64,000 bases of DNA from an uncultured Flavobacteriales bacterium (GCA_913030835.1 CAJWDP010000001.1:124001-188000); one strand, 5' to 3'. Positions 17,115-26,408 are shown, counted from the stretch's first letter. Notes: generated by a model from the sequence alone, not told the origin. Made by a program: numbers and translations.

Positions 17115-18365
17115 CTACCTTACTTTTGAGAAAATTATGGACGTATTGTGCCCTCCAAAGCCAAATGTGTTGCTTAAGGCCGCTCTTACCTCTCTTTTCT
17201 GAGCCTTATGAAACGTGAAGTTAAGTCCATAATCTATTTCTGGGTCTTCTGTTTCAAAATTTATGGTCGGAGGAACGATGTCATTTTCCACTGCTTTGAT
17301 GCATGCAATAGCCTCAATAGCTCCAGCTGCTCCAAGCAGATGGCCGGTCATTGATTTCGTAGAGCCGATGTTTAGCTTGTAAGCATCCTCTCCAAAGATG
17401 GATTTAATCGCCTTTGTCTCAGCGATGTCCCCTAGCGGAGTTGATGTTCCGTGAACGTTAATGTAGTCTATTTCTGAAGTTGAAAGTCCAGCTTCTTCCA
17501 GCGCAAATTTCATCACATTTGCTGCACCAATACCTTCCGGATGCGGTGCCGTTATGTGATGGGCATCTGCTGTCAACCCTCCACCCAAGACCTCCGCGTA
17601 AATCTTCGCTCCTCTGGCCTTAGCGTGCTCATATTCTTCCATTATCACCGCGCCAGCACCTTCCCCAAGAACAAATCCATCCCGATCCTTGTCAAATGGC
17701 CTAGAGGCTGTTTTTGGATTTTCATTGTTTGTTGAAAGGGCTTTTAGCGCATTGAAACCGCCCATCCCCGCTTCATTTACACCGGCTTCAGAACCACCTG
17801 AAACGACAACGTCTGCCTTCCCTAAACGAATGTAGTTGAAGGCGTCTATCATCGCATTCGATGCTGATGCACATGCTGATACTGTGACAAAATTCGGACC
17901 TCTAAAACCATATTTTATGGAAATGTGCCCTGCCACAATATCGACAATCATTTTTGGAATGAAAAAGGGGTTGAACCTAGGGGTGCCATCGCCTTGATTG
18001 AACGCAAAACATTCTTCCTGAAATGTCTTAAGTCCTCCAATCCCTGAACCCCAAATTACCCCTGCCTTGTCCAAGTTTAATGCATCCACATTCAGTCCGG
18101 AATCGTTCATTGCTTCAGTCGCAGCAACCATGGCATACTGGCTGAATTGATCCAGTTTTCTTGCTTCCTTCCTGTCTATGTGATCAAGAACGTCAAAGTT
18201 CTTAACCTCGCATGCAAATTGGGTTTTGAATTTGGAGGCGTCAAAATGAGTAATCGGAGCTGCGCCACTAACACCATTTAATAAGGAAGTCCAATACTCA
18301 TCTATTGTATTTCCAATTGGTGTTAGCGCACCGAGACCTGTTATTACAACTCTCTTTAACTCCAT
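17115..18365 (-). CDS. fabF: beta-ketoacyl-ACP synthase II
   Basis: Condensing enzyme of fatty-acid elongation. The Cys-His-His triad is visible in VSACASASNAM (nucleophile), VHGTSTPLGD and SMTGHLLGAAGA. The N-terminus MELKRVVITGLGALTPIG and the 416-residue length are typical. It sits 23 bp after acpP, whose product is its acyl-carrier partner. Confidence 0.98.
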   Translation of the reverse strand: MELKRVVITGLGALTPIGNTIDEYWTSLLNGVSGAAPITHFDASKFKTQFACEVKNFDVLDHIDRKEARKLDQFSQYAMVAATEAMNDSGLNVDALNLDKAGVIWGSGIGGLKTFQEECFAFNQGDGTPRFNPFFIPKMIVDIVAGHISIKYGFRGPNFVTVSACASASNAMIDAFNYIRLGKADVVVSGGSEAGVNEAGMGGFNALKALSTNNENPKTASRPFDKDRDGFVLGEGAGAVIMEEYEHAKARGAKIYAEVLGGGLTADAHHITAPHPEGIGAANVMKFALEEAGLSTSEIDYINVHGTSTPLGDIAETKAIKSIFGEDAYKLNIGSTKSMTGHLLGAAGAIEAIACIKAVENDIVPPTINFETEDPEIDYGLNFTFHKAQKREVRAALSNTFGFGGHNTSIIFSKVR

Positions 18366-18388
18366 CTAATCCCTTAAATAATGTGTTG

Positions 18389-18625
18389 TCAGCTTGCGTT
18401 ATCTTCGATGTATTTAACTGCATCTCCAACTGTGGCAATCTTTTCTGCCTGATCATCGGGAATAGCAATGTTAAATTCTTTTTCAAACTCCATAATAAGC
18501 TCTACAGTATCCAAAGAATCTGCTCCCAAATCATTCGTGAAACTTGCCTCTGCTGTTACTTCACTCTCGTCTACACCTAGTTTATCAACGATAATTGCAA
18601 CAACTCTTGAATTTACGTCTGACAT
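18389..18625 (-). CDS. acpP: acyl carrier protein
   Basis: A 78-residue carrier of acyl chains in fatty-acid synthesis. The phosphopantetheine attachment serine lies in [12 protein letters not shown]. The ATG at 18625 ([16 protein letters not shown]) is preferred over an earlier in-frame start that would add 11 residues ([10 protein letters not shown] and similar) absent from the family. Acidic composition is as expected. First gene of acpP-fabF-rnc. Confidence 0.97.
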   Translation of the reverse strand: MSDVNSRVVAIIVDKLGVDESEVTAEASFTNDLGADSLDTVELIMEFEKEFNIAIPDDQAEKIATVGDAVKYIEDNAS

Positions 18626-18688
18626 AATCTTTTTTTTATTGGTTAATTCAGGCAACAAATAAACTACTTATGCGAAACAAAACAAAAT

Positions 18689-19360
18689 TTATTCATAATA
18701 AACGACCACCTCGCCGAGTGTCTTTCTTTTGATGTTCGGCACTTGGGCATCCTCAGCGGGATATCCAATAGGCATTAATAAAAAGGCTCTTTCGTTCTCG
18801 GGCCGGCTCAGTGCCTTGGTTAAAAAATTCATTGGACTTGGCGTGTGGGTCACTGTGCAAAGCCCCGCATTGTGAATCGCCGCTATCAATAACCCACAAG
18901 CTAAACCTACAGATTCATTCACATAATAATTGCTGTGTTTTGTAGCGTCCTCATCCATGTCGTATACTTTTTTCATTACCACAATAATATATGGCGCCGT
19001 ATCAATAAACTCCTTCTCCCAATTTGTTCCTATTGGAACTAGGTCTTCAAGCCATTCATCGCTCATTCTTCTGGCGTAGCTTTCTTTTTCTTCTGCTTCT
19101 GCCAATTTTCTAACCTTATTTTTTAGGTCCTCATTCGAGATCACACAAAAGGTCCAAGGCTGCTTGTTCGCACCAGACGGAGCCGTTGATGCCGCCCTGA
19201 TGATGTTTTCTACTACACTCTTTGGGACTTTGCGGTTTGAAAAGTGTCGAACTGACCTTCGGCTGTTCATGAATTCATAAAATGAATTGCTTCTGTCTAT
19301 CATGTCGTCAACAGGGTATTCAACATGCTCATAAGGTATAAATGCCTCCTTTTTGTCCAT
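18689..19360 (-). CDS. nitroreductase family FMN oxidoreductase
   Basis: A 223-residue FMN-dependent oxidoreductase. FMN contacts are visible in SRRSVRHFSNRKVP and in TAPSGANKQPWTFCV, and the C-terminal LMPIGYPAEDAQVPN is typical. The family includes nitroreductases and iodotyrosine-deiodinase/BluB-like enzymes, and the N-terminal extension (YEHVEYPVDDMIDRS) resembles the deiodinase-like branch. Physiological substrate is unknown. It lies between acpP and the divergent purN. Confidence 0.9.
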   Translation of the reverse strand: MDKKEAFIPYEHVEYPVDDMIDRSNSFYEFMNSRRSVRHFSNRKVPKSVVENIIRAASTAPSGANKQPWTFCVISNEDLKNKVRKLAEAEEKESYARRMSDEWLEDLVPIGTNWEKEFIDTAPYIIVVMKKVYDMDEDATKHSNYYVNESVGLACGLLIAAIHNAGLCTVTHTPSPMNFLTKALSRPENERAFLLMPIGYPAEDAQVPNIKRKTLGEVVVYYE

Positions 19361-19410
19361 AAGTGCAAATTATAGGTTATTTACGCACAAGTTGGCAATA
19401 AATTTGACTT

Positions 19411-19444
19411 TTTGTTGATGCGTGGGTGAATTGAACTAATTTTG
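19411..19444 (+). promoter_or_regulatory. promoter of purN
   Basis: TAATTTTG at 19437-19444 is a perfect -7 box. TTTGTTG at 19411-19417 supplies a -33 TTG with 19 bp spacing. The -7 box ends 7 bp before the purN ATG, so the transcript would have almost no leader. Confidence 0.6.
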
Positions 19445-19451
19445 TAATTCA

Positions 19452-20033
19452 ATGGTAAAACGGATAGTAATATTTGCTTCGGGTTCCGGTTCAAATGCTG
19501 CAAATATCATTCAGCATTTTGAGTCCAATGATCAGGTTCAAGTTGTTGGGATCTGCTGCAATAATTCAAATGCCGGGGTGCTGAATATTGCTGCTCGCAA
19601 TGGGGTGGCCTCACATGTTTTCAATAAGTCAGAGCTGGAAACAACGGATGTTGTTGATGAAATTCTAATCAAAGCCTCTCCAGACCTTATTGTTCTTGCC
19701 GGATTTCTGCTGAAATTCCCTAATCGTTTGGTGCACAGGTATGATGGTCAGGTCATTAACTTACATCCTTCACTACTGCCCAAATTCGGCGGGAAGGGTA
19801 TGTATGGGACGCATGTCCACAAGGCTGTTTTGCAGGCCGGCGAGCTTGAATCAGGCATCACCGTTCACTTCGTGAATGACGAATATGATGACGGTGCAAT
19901 AATTGCTCAGTTTTCATGTGAATTGGTAGATGAAGAAACCCCTGCAAGTTTGCAATTGAAGATCAAAGCCCTTGAAGAGATGCATTTTCCAACAACCGTT
20001 GAAAAAGTTTTATTTAAAGAGTTCGCACATTAG
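19452..20033 (+). CDS. purN: phosphoribosylglycinamide formyltransferase
   Basis: Third step of purine synthesis, transferring a formyl group from 10-formyl-THF to GAR. Motifs: FASGSGSNAANII (GAR phosphate loop), INLHPSLLPKFGG with the catalytic Asn and His, SGITVHFVNDEYDDGAIIAQ with the catalytic Asp. At 193 residues it is typical. The marC gene starts 2 bp after its stop. Confidence 0.97.
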   Translation: MVKRIVIFASGSGSNAANIIQHFESNDQVQVVGICCNNSNAGVLNIAARNGVASHVFNKSELETTDVVDEILIKASPDLIVLAGFLLKFPNRLVHRYDGQVINLHPSLLPKFGGKGMYGTHVHKAVLQAGELESGITVHFVNDEYDDGAIIAQFSCELVDEETPASLQLKIKALEEMHFPTTVEKVLFKEFAH

Positions 20034-20035
20034 TT

Positions 20036-20668
20036 ATGTTACAAATTGGAGGTATTGGTTTTGACTTGAAAAGCATTGGTGTTGCAACAATGGTTCTGTT
20101 CGCAGTGATAGACATTGTGGGGTCGATCCCTATAATTATCAGAATCAAGGAAATGGCTGGAGGAAAGATCTTTCCCGTTAGAACTACACTTGTCGCATTG
20201 TTCATTATGGTGTTGTTTTTATTTCTGGGTGAATCTATTTTGGGGGTTATTGGTCTTGATGTTCAGTCGTTTGCTGTTGCCGGATCATTCGTGTTATTTT
20301 TTATGTCTTTGGAAATGATTTTAGGGGTTTCTATATTCAAAACAGATGGGGGCGAAGCGTCTCCAAAAGTGGCTTCAGTCGTTCCTTTGGCGTTCCCAAT
20401 TATTGCCGGTGCCGGGTCCATGACTTCTCTCGTATCATTGCGGGCAGAATATGCCATTCAAGACATCCTGGTTGCAGTTATTGTCAATATGGTCTTCGTA
20501 TTAATCGTGCTACTGCTTACCAAAAAGATTGAAAAATTGTTAGGGGCCGGTGGTATAGCAATCATCAAAAAGGTTTTTGGAATTATTCTGCTTGCTATAG
20601 CGGTAAAACTCTTCACGGAAAACCTGCATTACATGCTTTCTGTGCTTGAGGGAAATGATGGGGGTTAG
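20036..20668 (+). CDS. MarC family integral membrane protein
   Basis: A 210-residue protein with about six transmembrane helices. Family hallmarks are an early FAVIDIVGSIPIIIRI segment, the mid-protein VPLAFPIIAGAGSMTSL and a C-terminal AIIKKVFGIILLAIAVKLF. Members were once linked to multiple antibiotic resistance, but the function is unknown. It is tightly spaced between purN (2 bp) and the RNase H gene (3 bp), so it is part of the same operon. Confidence 0.92.
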   Translation: MLQIGGIGFDLKSIGVATMVLFAVIDIVGSIPIIIRIKEMAGGKIFPVRTTLVALFIMVLFLFLGESILGVIGLDVQSFAVAGSFVLFFMSLEMILGVSIFKTDGGEASPKVASVVPLAFPIIAGAGSMTSLVSLRAEYAIQDILVAVIVNMVFVLIVLLLTKKIEKLLGAGGIAIIKKVFGIILLAIAVKLFTENLHYMLSVLEGNDGG

Positions 20669-20671
20669 ACA

Positions 20672-21487
20672 ATGGCTAAGAAAAAATACTACGTTGTTTG
20701 GGAAGGGAATGTGCCAGGCGTGTATTCAAGCTGGCCAGAAGCTCAGAGACAAGTTAAGGGTTTCAAAAATGCCCGTTTCAAATCTTTTGGTTCAAAAATA
20801 GAGGCGGATATCGCTTTTAAAAATCCTGAAAAATTTCAGGGGGAGAGTAAAAATAAGAAAGGGTATCATTACGTCGTTTGGGCGGGTCATTCTCCCGGAA
20901 TATACAGCGACTGGGAAGAGGCTAGAAAGCAGCTGACCGGATTCAAAGGGTCAAAATATAAAACCTTTGGAAGTTTGCAGCTGGCTAAAAAAGCTTTTGA
21001 AGAAGGCCCGGAAAATTATCAGGGCAGCTATAAAAAAACCCGGAACCTATCGGAAGAGGAGCTAAGCAAGATCGGAAGCCCGATTGAAATGAGTCTTTCC
21101 GTTGACGCCGCTTGTAATGGAAAAGGCGATATGGAATATCAGGGTGTCTGGACCTTTAATAAGGAAAATGTGTTGTTTCGTATGGGGCCATTTAAGAAAG
21201 GCTCTAACAATATTGGTGAATTTTTGGCTCTTGTTCATGCCCTCGCTCACCTGAAAAATGAGCGCGACGAAAAACTGCACATAATGCCCATCTATTCTGA
21301 CTCAAGAATTGCGATGGGGTGGGTAAAGGCAAAGCGGTGCCGAACTAAGAAATCCCCAAGCCCTGAGCTAAAGCAGCTGATACAGAGAGCTGAGAAATGG
21401 CTTGAAAACAACACGTTTCAAAATCAAATCCTTAAGTGGGAAACAAAAGCGTGGGGAGAGATTCCTGCTGATTTCGGAAGGAAGTAA
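20672..21487 (+). CDS. RNase H with two viroplasmin/HBD modules
   Basis: Cytoplasmic hybrid-specific ribonuclease of 271 residues. Two N-terminal hybrid-binding (viroplasmin) modules are seen: YYVVWEGNVPGVYSSWPEA (about 5-48) and YHYVVWAGHSPGIYSDWEEA (about 65-110). The RNase H fold follows, with carboxylates in SLSVDAACNG, NNIGEFLALVHAL, PIYSDSRIAMGW and the terminal PADFGRK. Most related proteins have one module, so the duplication may raise affinity or processivity on RNA/DNA hybrids (inference). Confidence 0.93.
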   Translation: MAKKKYYVVWEGNVPGVYSSWPEAQRQVKGFKNARFKSFGSKIEADIAFKNPEKFQGESKNKKGYHYVVWAGHSPGIYSDWEEARKQLTGFKGSKYKTFGSLQLAKKAFEEGPENYQGSYKKTRNLSEEELSKIGSPIEMSLSVDAACNGKGDMEYQGVWTFNKENVLFRMGPFKKGSNNIGEFLALVHALAHLKNERDEKLHIMPIYSDSRIAMGWVKAKRCRTKKSPSPELKQLIQRAEKWLENNTFQNQILKWETKAWGEIPADFGRK

Positions 21488-21497
21488 GATCCCTTTC

Positions 21498-21519
21498 AGA
21501 CTCAAAAATATTTGAGTCT
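21498..21519. terminator. stem-loop between convergent RNase H and M1 peptidase genes
   Basis: Perfect 9-bp inverted repeat AGACTCAAA / TTTGAGTCT with a 4-base loop. It starts 11 bp after the RNase H stop and covers the stop codon of the minus-strand M1 peptidase. There is no T-tract on either strand, so it is a structural 3' end or a weak terminator. Confidence 0.5.
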
Positions 21520-24199
21520 AATAGTTGATGTATTGAAGCACATTGGCATCGGTCTCATCAGCTTTGATCTGTTCGATTAGTTCCTTTAGTTGTTTTGATT
21601 TTTCCTCTGCGCCTTCCTGAGCCTGCTTCGAAAGAGAAGCGCTGGCTACTTGTCCCTCCTTCATGTGGTTGTCGTAGTTCGTTTTGTGTTCTTCGGCAAT
21701 TCCAACATACACTTCAGAAGCATTTTTCAGTAGCTGATATCCTGAAAGTTTAAGAAACCACGGTGAACCGTTTCTGGCAACATCCTCAAATGTCTCAATG
21801 CCTTTTTCCAATTCGGTTTCATCTTGTCTCATCAAGTAGTTATTGTACAGCTGGAGCATACCATACTTGCTGAATCCGCTGCTCTGCTTGAGTTTTAGCT
21901 GAAAATACTCGTGCTTTTCTTTGCCTGCATATTTGGCATATATCCGAGAAATGGCACTTGATACTGCACCCCTTTCATTTTCATACTTCTCTGCAATCTT
22001 TAGTGCTCTGTCCTTATCAACCTCAGCTAACCCATCAATGGCTTCGGCCATAACATTGTACGAAGAGTCGTCCAGCGCTTTTTCATAGACTTTAATCAGG
22101 TCCGGATCACCTTCCCAATACTTTTTCAGGCTTTTTAGTGCTCCTTTTCTAACCTGTGGGTGTTCATCATTGGTTAGGTCCAAAATTCTTTCTTTTAGTT
22201 GAGATTTATCGGCTCGAATTGCTCTTTTCCCTTTCTTCAGCGCCAGCAACCTAACGTGCCAGAAGGGGTGGTCCATAGCACGCACCAACGCCTGAATCGC
22301 TTCTGTGCCATTTTCTTTTTCAAGTCTGTCCAATGCTTCTTTTTTATCCAAGTACAATGGCGCATGATCCAGCTGATAGATCCATTGGTCTATAGGCTTG
22401 GACTCCTTTTTTTCACACAGCAACACCTTGTCTGCATCGATGTTAACTAATTGGGGTGCTGAGGCAAGTTTGAAATTAAATGTATCTCTTACCCGCTCTA
22501 GCCACACCTGCTTTCTTTCTGTTTTGCCGCCCTCATAAATATCAATCTGGATCGGTAGTTTATATAAGGGTGATGTTTCTAGGCTTTGGCTTTGGTGGAG
22601 GTAAACTGAAAGTTCCTTCGTACTATCGTTGAAACGCTGACTGAAGTTCAGCACGGGGTGGCCTCCATCCAGGAACCACTGATTAAAAAACCAATTCAGA
22701 TCCTCTCCGGTTATTTCCTCAAAAGCCAACCTCAAGTCGTGAATTTCTGCCGATCCAAAGGCGTTGTCGGTTAAGTATTTATTTAAGGATTTGAAAAATG
22801 CATCGTCGCCTAAATAGCTGCGCAGCATGTGCAATATTCTACCCCCCTTGTTGTATGAAACAAGGTCGAACATGTCGTCTTTGTTGGTGTAGTCGAAACG
22901 TATTACGTCTTTTGGCCCCTGCTGCTGGGATGAAAGAATGTAGCTTTCCATTTCGTTGTGCGCATTTTTATCCGCTTCCATCCTCCCGTACTCGTATTCA
23001 TCCCATAAAAACTGGCTATAGTTCGCGAAAGATTCATTAAGCGGCAAATTTGACCATGACTCGCAGGTTACCAGGTCTCCAAACCAATGATGGAATAGCT
23101 CATGAGCAATAATGGACTCATTTCCTCCATCTATCATTTCCCTCTTTGTCTGATGCAAAAAGTCACCATGAATTACTGCGGTAGTGTTTTCCATTGCGCC
23201 GGAAACGTAGTCTTCTACAACTACCTGGTGGTATTTGCTCCATGGATATTCGAACTCAAGGAGGTTGGAAAAATACTCGATCATTCTGGGTGTTTTGCCA
23301 AAGATTGCCTTAGCGTGCTCTTCGTATTCCTTTCCTACATAGTAATTTACTGCTACTTTTCTTCCGTCCTTTCGGGTCCAGTAATCTTTTACAATTGCGA
23401 AATCCCCGATGGCCATCATAAAGAGATAGGGCGCATGTGGCTTTTCCATCTTCCAGTAGTCTGTTCGGGTGCCGTCCTCGTTGGGTGTAGAATAGATCAA
23501 TAATCCATTTGAAAGTGTTTTGAATTGTTCGTCCACTGTAATGTAAATTTCTTGAGTTGTTCTTTCATTTGGTGAGTCAATTGTTGGAAACCAACATGAA
23601 TTCGATTCCGTTTCTCCTTGGGTCCATATCTGAATTGGTTTATTTCGGTCTGACCCTTCCGGGTTAATGAAATACAGTCCTTTAGCATCAGAGATTGCAA
23701 CGCCTCCTTTTTCCTTGACTTTTTCAGGGTTGGCAATGTACTTTATGCGAATCTTGTACTGCTCATGCCTTGTGTATTTTTTGTCTAATTGAATGTGTAG
23801 TTTTCTGCCGTCTGCGATAAAGTTCAGCTCCTTTACCGGATTATCCTTGTTCATCAGAGCTATACTTTTAATGTCCAGTTCTTTTGCGTCCAAAACGAGA
23901 GAGTCCATCGCGTTGAAGTATGGTTTTAATGTAAGATCAGCTAATCCAACTAATTGTTTTGATTTCCATAAAAAGCTTACCTCCAGCTTCGTGTGCAACA
24001 AATCATTCTCTCTTTTTCGGGAGGGATTATAAACTGGTCTTGTGCTTTGAGCGGACCTTTCGTCTTCTACCAATTGTTCAATCAGATTGATTGGGTCTTC
24101 AGCTCCATTCTCCTTAGAGCTTTTTTCTTTGGAAACATTTTTAACGGTGCAGGCGGTAATGACAAAAACTAAAATTAACGTAATTGAGATTTGTTTCAT
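21518..24199 (-). CDS. M1-family aminopeptidase lipoprotein with HEAT-like repeats
   Basis: Zinc aminopeptidase related to aminopeptidase N and LTA4 hydrolase, exported as a lipoprotein: signal MKQISITLILVFVITAC with lipobox ending at Cys. The ATG at 24199 is preferred over an upstream in-frame start, because it puts the signal at the N-terminus. The exopeptidase motif SGAMEN and the zinc motif HELFHHWFGDL with the downstream NESFA glutamate are intact. The C-terminal third (about 590-893) is built of helical HEAT-like repeats (RIDAL/ALKSLKKYW). It probably trims peptides in the periplasm. Confidence 0.93.
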   Translation of the reverse strand: MKQISITLILVFVITACTVKNVSKEKSSKENGAEDPINLIEQLVEDERSAQSTRPVYNPSRKRENDLLHTKLEVSFLWKSKQLVGLADLTLKPYFNAMDSLVLDAKELDIKSIALMNKDNPVKELNFIADGRKLHIQLDKKYTRHEQYKIRIKYIANPEKVKEKGGVAISDAKGLYFINPEGSDRNKPIQIWTQGETESNSCWFPTIDSPNERTTQEIYITVDEQFKTLSNGLLIYSTPNEDGTRTDYWKMEKPHAPYLFMMAIGDFAIVKDYWTRKDGRKVAVNYYVGKEYEEHAKAIFGKTPRMIEYFSNLLEFEYPWSKYHQVVVEDYVSGAMENTTAVIHGDFLHQTKREMIDGGNESIIAHELFHHWFGDLVTCESWSNLPLNESFANYSQFLWDEYEYGRMEADKNAHNEMESYILSSQQQGPKDVIRFDYTNKDDMFDLVSYNKGGRILHMLRSYLGDDAFFKSLNKYLTDNAFGSAEIHDLRLAFEEITGEDLNWFFNQWFLDGGHPVLNFSQRFNDSTKELSVYLHQSQSLETSPLYKLPIQIDIYEGGKTERKQVWLERVRDTFNFKLASAPQLVNIDADKVLLCEKKESKPIDQWIYQLDHAPLYLDKKEALDRLEKENGTEAIQALVRAMDHPFWHVRLLALKKGKRAIRADKSQLKERILDLTNDEHPQVRKGALKSLKKYWEGDPDLIKVYEKALDDSSYNVMAEAIDGLAEVDKDRALKIAEKYENERGAVSSAISRIYAKYAGKEKHEYFQLKLKQSSGFSKYGMLQLYNNYLMRQDETELEKGIETFEDVARNGSPWFLKLSGYQLLKNASEVYVGIAEEHKTNYDNHMKEGQVASASLSKQAQEGAEEKSKQLKELIEQIKADETDANVLQYINY

Positions 24200-24309
24200 T
24201 GCTTTGGATTTGGTAGTGACAAAGTTGTAAAAATACATCTTGCCATTTTCTAAATTGTTATGTACGGTAGATTCACTAATTTAGTCGGGTAAATCTATAT
24301 TATTTAGCG

Positions 24310-24792
24310 TTGTATAAAGTAGCTGTTAACGACAATTTTAGGTCTGAATTATCACCGTCAAGCGACAAGATAGAATTGATGGATGTTCTATCAGAGAATG
24401 AGGAGGCATTCAGTGTTATCTATAAGAATAAAAACTATGCTATTCGTGTGTTAAAATTCAGTCCGGGAGATAAATCAATACATCTGCTGATTAACGGCAA
24501 TAAATACAAGGTTGACCTGGAAGACCAATACGATGCCCTTCTAAAGTCAATGGGTATTGGTTCTTCTGGTGCAAAGAAGATGAAATCCTTAAAGGCTCCT
24601 ATGCCCGGGCTTGTGCTTGACGTGTTGATCAAGGTCGGCGATTCAATCCAAAAAGACACCCCTTTAGTTGTTTTGGAAGCCATGAAGATGGAAAATGTGA
24701 TTAAATCGACCGGAGAGGCAAAGGTTAAAGGAATAGAAGTTTCAAAAGGTGCTGCAGTAGAAAAAAACCAAATCTTAATTCATTTTGAGTAA
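24310..24792 (+). CDS. biotin carboxyl carrier domain protein
   Basis: A 160-residue biotinyl carrier. The C-terminal biotinyl domain (about 92-160) carries APMPGLVLDVLIKVGD and the attachment motif EAMKMEN with K126 as the biotinylated lysine. The N-terminal half is unlike classical AccB. It resembles the carrier subunits annotated as acetyl-CoA or methylmalonyl-CoA carboxylase carriers in Bacteroidota. The only usable start is TTG at 24310, since an in-frame stop lies 21 bp upstream. No carboxylase or transcarboxylase subunit is adjacent. Confidence 0.9.
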   Translation: MYKVAVNDNFRSELSPSSDKIELMDVLSENEEAFSVIYKNKNYAIRVLKFSPGDKSIHLLINGNKYKVDLEDQYDALLKSMGIGSSGAKKMKSLKAPMPGLVLDVLIKVGDSIQKDTPLVVLEAMKMENVIKSTGEAKVKGIEVSKGAAVEKNQILIHFE

Positions 24793-24796
24793 ACCA

Positions 24797-25444
24797 ATGA
24801 GAAAAAAGAAGTCTTTATGCTCCATGCTGATTGCAGGTAGCGCATTGTGTATTATCCTGACTGCTTGTGGGGGTGAACCTATAGAAGAAAACGATGTTAC
24901 AATCAAAACAATTGAAGTAGAAGGGGAAGAAGAAAAAGCATGGCAATACGACCACAGCTCCACGAAAGTCATTTGGACTGGATACAAATTAGCTTCAAAA
25001 GCAGGAGTTGAAGGGCGATTTGACAGTATCGTCGTAAATGGGTTTACACCCGGACCGAATGCGGCCGAATGCATAACCGGTGTAAAATACGAGTTGTTTA
25101 CTACTTCCACTGAAACCGCAGACACTTCGCGGAACAGAAAGATCATTACCCGCTTTTTCGGGGAAATGATTGAAGGTGCTAAAATTACCGGTGAAATAAA
25201 AAGTATTGATCCTGCGGCGGGGTCTGGAGTAGTTTCAGTGAACATGAATGGTGTCGAGAGAACACTGGATGTGACCTATGAAATGGACGAAGACAATGTG
25301 GTTAAGCTTGTTGGCACAATAGACATCCCTGCCTGGAACGCTCAATCCGCTCTGGATTCGTTGAATAAGGTATGCTACGAAAAGCACGAAGGCATTACCT
25401 GGCCGGATGCCGAAGTAAAAATCTATACCCGACTTAAAAAATAA
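24797..25444 (+). CDS. YceI-like lipoprotein
   Basis: Exported lipoprotein: a basic start (MRKKKSLC) and a lipobox ending LTAC precede an acidic linker. The remaining part has the YceI pattern (SSTKVIWTGYKLASKAGVEGRFDSI near the start, strands with KITGEI and VKLVGTIDIP), a lipocalin-like barrel that binds isoprenoid-type lipids. The first ATG at 24797 is preferred over an in-frame TTG at 24785 inside the preceding gene. It follows the biotin carrier with 4 bp spacing. Confidence 0.8.
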   Translation: MRKKKSLCSMLIAGSALCIILTACGGEPIEENDVTIKTIEVEGEEEKAWQYDHSSTKVIWTGYKLASKAGVEGRFDSIVVNGFTPGPNAAECITGVKYELFTTSTETADTSRNRKIITRFFGEMIEGAKITGEIKSIDPAAGSGVVSVNMNGVERTLDVTYEMDEDNVVKLVGTIDIPAWNAQSALDSLNKVCYEKHEGITWPDAEVKIYTRLKK

Positions 25445-25475
25445 TTTCCTTTTTGGAAAGTATTACTGCCCTTTG

Positions 25476-26408
25476 TTAAACGGCAGCAAAATCCATGTTG
25501 AACGTTGCGAGCTTTATAAACTCGGCAACTCTGGCTTCGATTTCGTCAGGAGTTAAAGACTCTAGTTTTTCAGTTCCAAACCTTTCTACTGTGAAAGAAG
25601 CTAGTGCGCTGCCGTAGATAATTGCTCGCTTCATGTTTTCAAAAGAGACGTCATCCGTTTTTGCTAAATAGCCGATAAATCCGCCAGCAAAAGTGTCTCC
25701 TGCGCCTGTTGGATCAACTACCTCTGCTAATGGCAATGCAGGTGCAAAAAACATGTCCTCACCGTGAAACAAGAGTGCTCCATGCTCACCTTTTTTGATG
25801 ATCAAATATTTCGGCCCCATTTGACGTATTACCTCTGCCGCTTTAACCAAAGAATACTCTCCGGAAAGCTGTCTCGCCTCCTCATCGTTGATGGTTAGAA
25901 CATCCACTTTTTTTAGCACCTTTTTCAGGTCGTCCATAGCGATGTCCATCCAGAAGTTCATGGTGTCCAGTACCACTAACTTTGGCCTAACGCTGAGTCT
26001 TTCCAGTACCTGTAGCTGAACGACAGGAGCAAGGTTTCCCAACATTAAATAGGAGGTGTCGTCTTTGTAAGAGTCTGGAATGATGGGGTCAAAAGACTCC
26101 AAGACATTGAGCTCAGTAACAAGAGTGTCTCTGCTGTTCATGTCCGTGTGGTATTTCCCCGACCAGAAGAAGGACTTCTCATCTTCTTTAATTTGAAGGC
26201 CATCTAGGTCAACGCCTCTGGATTGAAGGTCGTTCAGCCTATCTTTTGGAAAGTCTCCACCAACTACGGAAACCACTCTGGATCTCGCTACAAAATACGA
26301 TGCTGCCAGCGAAATGTATGTGCAAGCCCCCCCTACTATTTTATCTGTTTTTCCAAATGGTGTTTCAATGGCATCAAACGCCAAAGTCCCTATACTCAGT
26401 AAGCTCAT
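25476..26408 (-). CDS. PfkB-family sugar/nucleoside kinase
   Basis: Ribokinase-type kinase of 310 residues. The N-terminal substrate motif is DKIVGGACTYISLAASYF and the C-terminal signature DPTGAGDTFAGGFIGYL holds the catalytic Asp and the anion hole. The ATG at 26408 (MSLLSIGTLAFDAIETPFG) is chosen; the upstream in-frame alternative is a TTG. The substrate is not determinable. The start AFDAIETPFG is shared with Bacteroidota sugar kinases of unassigned specificity. Confidence 0.92.
   Translation of the reverse strand: MSLLSIGTLAFDAIETPFGKTDKIVGGACTYISLAASYFVARSRVVSVVGGDFPKDRLNDLQSRGVDLDGLQIKEDEKSFFWSGKYHTDMNSRDTLVTELNVLESFDPIIPDSYKDDTSYLMLGNLAPVVQLQVLERLSVRPKLVVLDTMNFWMDIAMDDLKKVLKKVDVLTINDEEARQLSGEYSLVKAAEVIRQMGPKYLIIKKGEHGALLFHGEDMFFAPALPLAEVVDPTGAGDTFAGGFIGYLAKTDDVSFENMKRAIIYGSALASFTVERFGTEKLESLTPDEIEARVAEFIKLATFNMDFAAV

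Noticed and set aside
25445-25497. Terminators at TTTCC/GGAAA and CTGCC/GGCAG between the YceI and PfkB genes
   Set aside because: Stems of only 5-6 bp without a clean T-tract; one lies inside the PfkB coding end.
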